Positions 62,178 to 64,000 of a DNA stretch of 64,000 bases are shown piece by piece. The translations under genes and the position numbers were made by a program. Below the pieces are notes generated by a model, which worked only from the letters and a program-made list of their open reading frames with translations, searched no databases and was not told the DNA's origin. The stretch's first letter is position 1. Every line of letters begins with the position of its first letter. Source of the stretch: Clostridium sp. CAG:710 (GTDB lineage: Bacteria > Bacillota_I > Bacilli_A > RF39 > UBA660); contig HF996867.1 of assembly GCA_000432595.1 (NCBI GenBank), forward strand, positions 67,504 through 131,503. Reading direction: 5' to 3'.

Positions 62178-63146
62178 GTGAAATTATTTGATGAAATAAA
62201 ACCAGTGTTTTTTATTGACAATAAAATGAATAATCTATTAAATGATATAAATGTTAAACTTAAAAATATAAATGTTAATGATAAACAAAAAAGAAAATAT
62301 ATGATTTCAAAATCTAAAATAAGGTCAATTCATTCTTCACTTGCAATTGAAGCTAATTCATTATCTTTATTTGATGTAGAAAGTATATCAGAAAATAAAC
62401 TAATATTAGGTAAAAAAGATGAAGTACAAGAAGTAAAAAATGCAATTGAAGCATATAATCATATAAATGAATATAATTATAAAAGTGAAAATGATTTATT
62501 AAAGTTACATAGGTTAATGATGAAATACTTTGATGAAGATAATGGTAATTATAGAAATCATGGAGAAGGAGTAAAAAGAAAAGATGAAATAATATATATG
62601 GCACCTGAATCAATTTTGGTTCCATCATTAATGAAAAGTTTATTTGAATATATAAGTAGTAGTGATTTAAATATTATTATTTTATCTGCAATTTTTCATT
62701 ATTATTTTGTTTTTATTCATCCTTTTTCAGATGGAAACGGAAGATGTGCTAGATTTTGGGTAACATTAATGCTAATAAATTATGATAAAAATTTTGAATT
62801 TATACCGTTAGAAGAAGAGATATACTTAAATCAGGAAAACTACTACTTAGCTATAGCAGAATGTCATAATAATGGAAATGCAAATGTATTTATAAAGTTT
62901 ATTTTACAGACAATTAATTCATCATTAGATAAATTGATAAAAAATAGTAATTTTGTTTGTAATGATATTCAAAATAAAATTATAGAACTAATAGCAAATA
63001 ATAATAGAATTACGCAAAATGAAATAGCTAATATAACTAATGTTAATGTAAGAACCATTAAAAGAAATTTTAAAATATTAATAGATAATTTAATAATTGA
63101 AAGAATTGGTTCTGACAAAGCGGGATATTGGCAAATACTAAAATAA
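62178..63146 (+). CDS. Fic-domain AMP-transferase (class II) with winged helix
   Basis: 322 aa, GTG start with GAGGAG upstream. The Fic core HPFSDGNGRCAR (181-192) is complete, as needed to transfer AMP to a hydroxyl group. The N-terminal SSLAIEAN (53-60) is the inhibitory helix of class II Fic enzymes, so the protein is self-repressed. MAPESILVPS is the flap. The C-terminal domain (about 250-322) has an HTH with ITQNEIANITNVNVRTIKRN and a winged-helix end. Such regulators AMPylate a target and bind DNA; the target is unknown. Monocistronic with its own promoter near 62140. Confidence 0.85.
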   Translation: MKLFDEIKPVFFIDNKMNNLLNDINVKLKNINVNDKQKRKYMISKSKIRSIHSSLAIEANSLSLFDVESISENKLILGKKDEVQEVKNAIEAYNHINEYNYKSENDLLKLHRLMMKYFDEDNGNYRNHGEGVKRKDEIIYMAPESILVPSLMKSLFEYISSSDLNIIILSAIFHYYFVFIHPFSDGNGRCARFWVTLMLINYDKNFEFIPLEEEIYLNQENYYLAIAECHNNGNANVFIKFILQTINSSLDKLIKNSNFVCNDIQNKIIELIANNNRITQNEIANITNVNVRTIKRNFKILIDNLIIERIGSDKAGYWQILK

Positions 63147-63161
63147 TTATTAAGCAGGATA

Positions 63162-63228
63162 AAGAAATTGATAACACCACTATATTTAAAGTCTTATAAA
63201 CAAAGAATTTATAGTGCTATCATTTCTT
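63162..63228. repeat. Imperfect inverted repeat
   Basis: AAGAAATTGATA (63162-63173) faces TATCATTTCTT (63218-63228) with one bulged T; inside them CACTATA (63178-63184) faces TATAGTG (63210-63216). It follows the Fic gene and may be its terminator or a relic repeat. The rest of 63229-63475 shows only an extended -10-like TGGTATAAT (about 63408) and no gene. Confidence 0.45.
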
Positions 63229-63475
63229 ATTTTGCACTTGCAAAATTGAATTAAAAATATGTAAGAACTCTACCATACTTTTTATTTATTCTTTTTGATT
63301 AAAGGTATTATGGAACTATAATTTATTTCCAACAGTTGGAATGTGTTTAAAAATATTGGATGACTCTTGGATGTTTTAGGTTAGTGATAAAATTGGCAAA
63401 AATGATGGTATAATTATATATAGAAGTGACAGATAAATAGTAATTTAATAATTTAAAAAATTTCATTAAAAGATA

Positions 63476-63506
63476 TTGACTCTCCCCTTAGAGTAGGTTG
63501 TATAAA
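63476..63506 (+). promoter_or_regulatory. MerR-type promoter with 19-bp spacer
   Basis: TTGACT (63476-63481), 19-bp spacer, TATAAA (63501-63506). The spacer CTCCCCTTAGAGTAGG contains dyad symmetry; the over-long spacer is the hallmark of promoters twisted open by MerR activators, so the gene is probably autoregulated. Confidence 0.85.
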
Positions 63507-63525
63507 TAATTTGAGGAGGCAAGAT

Positions 63526-64000
63526 ATGTATAAAATAGGAGATTTTTCTAAAATGTCTAAAACCACCATAAAGGCATTAAGATACTATGAAAAAGAAGGA
63601 TTATTAAAACCTGTTTTTATAGACCAAAATACGAGTTATAGGTATTATGAAAGTAGTCAGTTAGTTGATATTTCAAAGATAATATCCTTAAGGCAAATAG
63701 GCTTATCAATTAAAGACATTAAAAAAGTTTTAGATGGACAAGATATGTCGTTAATTCTTAATAAAAGAAAAAATGAAATTGAGAAAAATATTTCTAATTT
63801 TAATATTGAGCTTTCTAAAATAAATTATTTATTGGAGGAAAACAATATGAAAAATGAGATTTTTATCAAAGACATTCCAAGTTACATTATTTATTATCGT
63901 GATGGAATGATAGAGGATTTTAGTAAAATTACAGAATTTGTTTTACAAGCAGGAACAGAATGTGCAAAAGCAAATCCAAACTTAAAGTGCATAAACCCAG
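63526..64000 (+). CDS. MerR-family regulator with effector-binding domain (3' end outside window)
   Basis: At least 158 aa, cut by the right edge. GAGGAGG lies 7 nt before the ATG. Winged-helix HTH MYKIGDFSKMSKTTIKALRY with the LRYYEKEGLLKP signature and YRYYESSQLVDISKI; the dimerisation coiled coil spans about 75-105, and the effector domain begins with FIKDIPSYIIYYRDGMI, resembling GyrI-like SRPBCC-type drug sensors (BmrR/TipA family). It probably activates its own promoter and a neighbouring efflux gene in response to a toxic compound. Confidence 0.9.
   Translation, partial: MYKIGDFSKMSKTTIKALRYYEKEGLLKPVFIDQNTSYRYYESSQLVDISKIISLRQIGLSIKDIKKVLDGQDMSLILNKRKNEIEKNISNFNIELSKINYLLEENNMKNEIFIKDIPSYIIYYRDGMIEDFSKITEFVLQAGTECAKANPNLKCINP

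Overview
The window is a strongly AT-rich stretch of a low-GC Gram-positive (Bacillota) chromosome. Sigma-A promoters, many with an extended TGnTATAAT -10 box, strong AGGAGG-type ribosome binding sites, U-tract terminators, an Ile T-box, a CIRCE operator, spoVS and a type-2 IleRS all fit an uncultured Bacilli-type anaerobe; that placement is inference. Trp is TGG throughout the long housekeeping genes, so code 11 fits, although TGA is rarely used as a stop.

Region 1 (1-4.1 kb) holds a tandem helix-turn-helix protein cut by the left edge, a short-chain dehydrogenase, a LOG-family hydrolase and an unrecognised protein. Region 2 (about 4.1-22.8 kb) is an accessory island. It contains a four-gene defence-like cluster (small C-terminally hydrophobic protein, RNase Z-like hydrolase, NUDIX hydrolase, AbiJ-type HEPN protein); a tnpV gene with a decayed large serine recombinase; a probable nicotinamide/NAD salvage operon (PnuC, isochorismatase-like hydrolase, APH-fold kinase, unknown protein); a second, intact serine recombinase; an AbiL/RloAB-like ATPase plus TOPRIM-like pair; and a mobilizable Tn4451-like module (relaxase, oriT-like repeat, tnpV, intact serine recombinase). 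Two copies of a small structured RNA with its own promoter and terminator lie in this region, and a third lies at 57.7 kb.

Region 3 (about 22.8-51 kb) is mostly core genome: tRNA-Gly, a small multidrug export family protein, DedA, NUDIX, a Rieske-FAD oxidoreductase, TypA, TrmL, tRNA-Ala, secreted C39-like and lipoprotein genes, SpoVS, DUF1292, three pseudopilins, endonuclease IV, a RhuM-Fic protein, a class B PBP, L33, EF-P, T-box-controlled IleRS, a ClpB lacking the N-domain under CIRCE control, a secreted thermonuclease, a thioredoxin-like protein and a LysM protein.

Region 4 (51-64 kb) shows decay and shuffling. A MATE/cytidylate-kinase gene and a radical-SAM/SPASM gene are both missing their 5' parts and meet head to head. 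After them come a P-type ATPase with a membrane ferredoxin, a NUDIX gene, a metallopeptidase-like protein, and a partly decayed operon (radical SAM pseudogene, intact 5-hmdU-kinase/aGPT-Pplase2-like gene, decayed third gene) suggestive of DNA base modification. A Fic protein and a MerR regulator, cut by the right edge, close the window.
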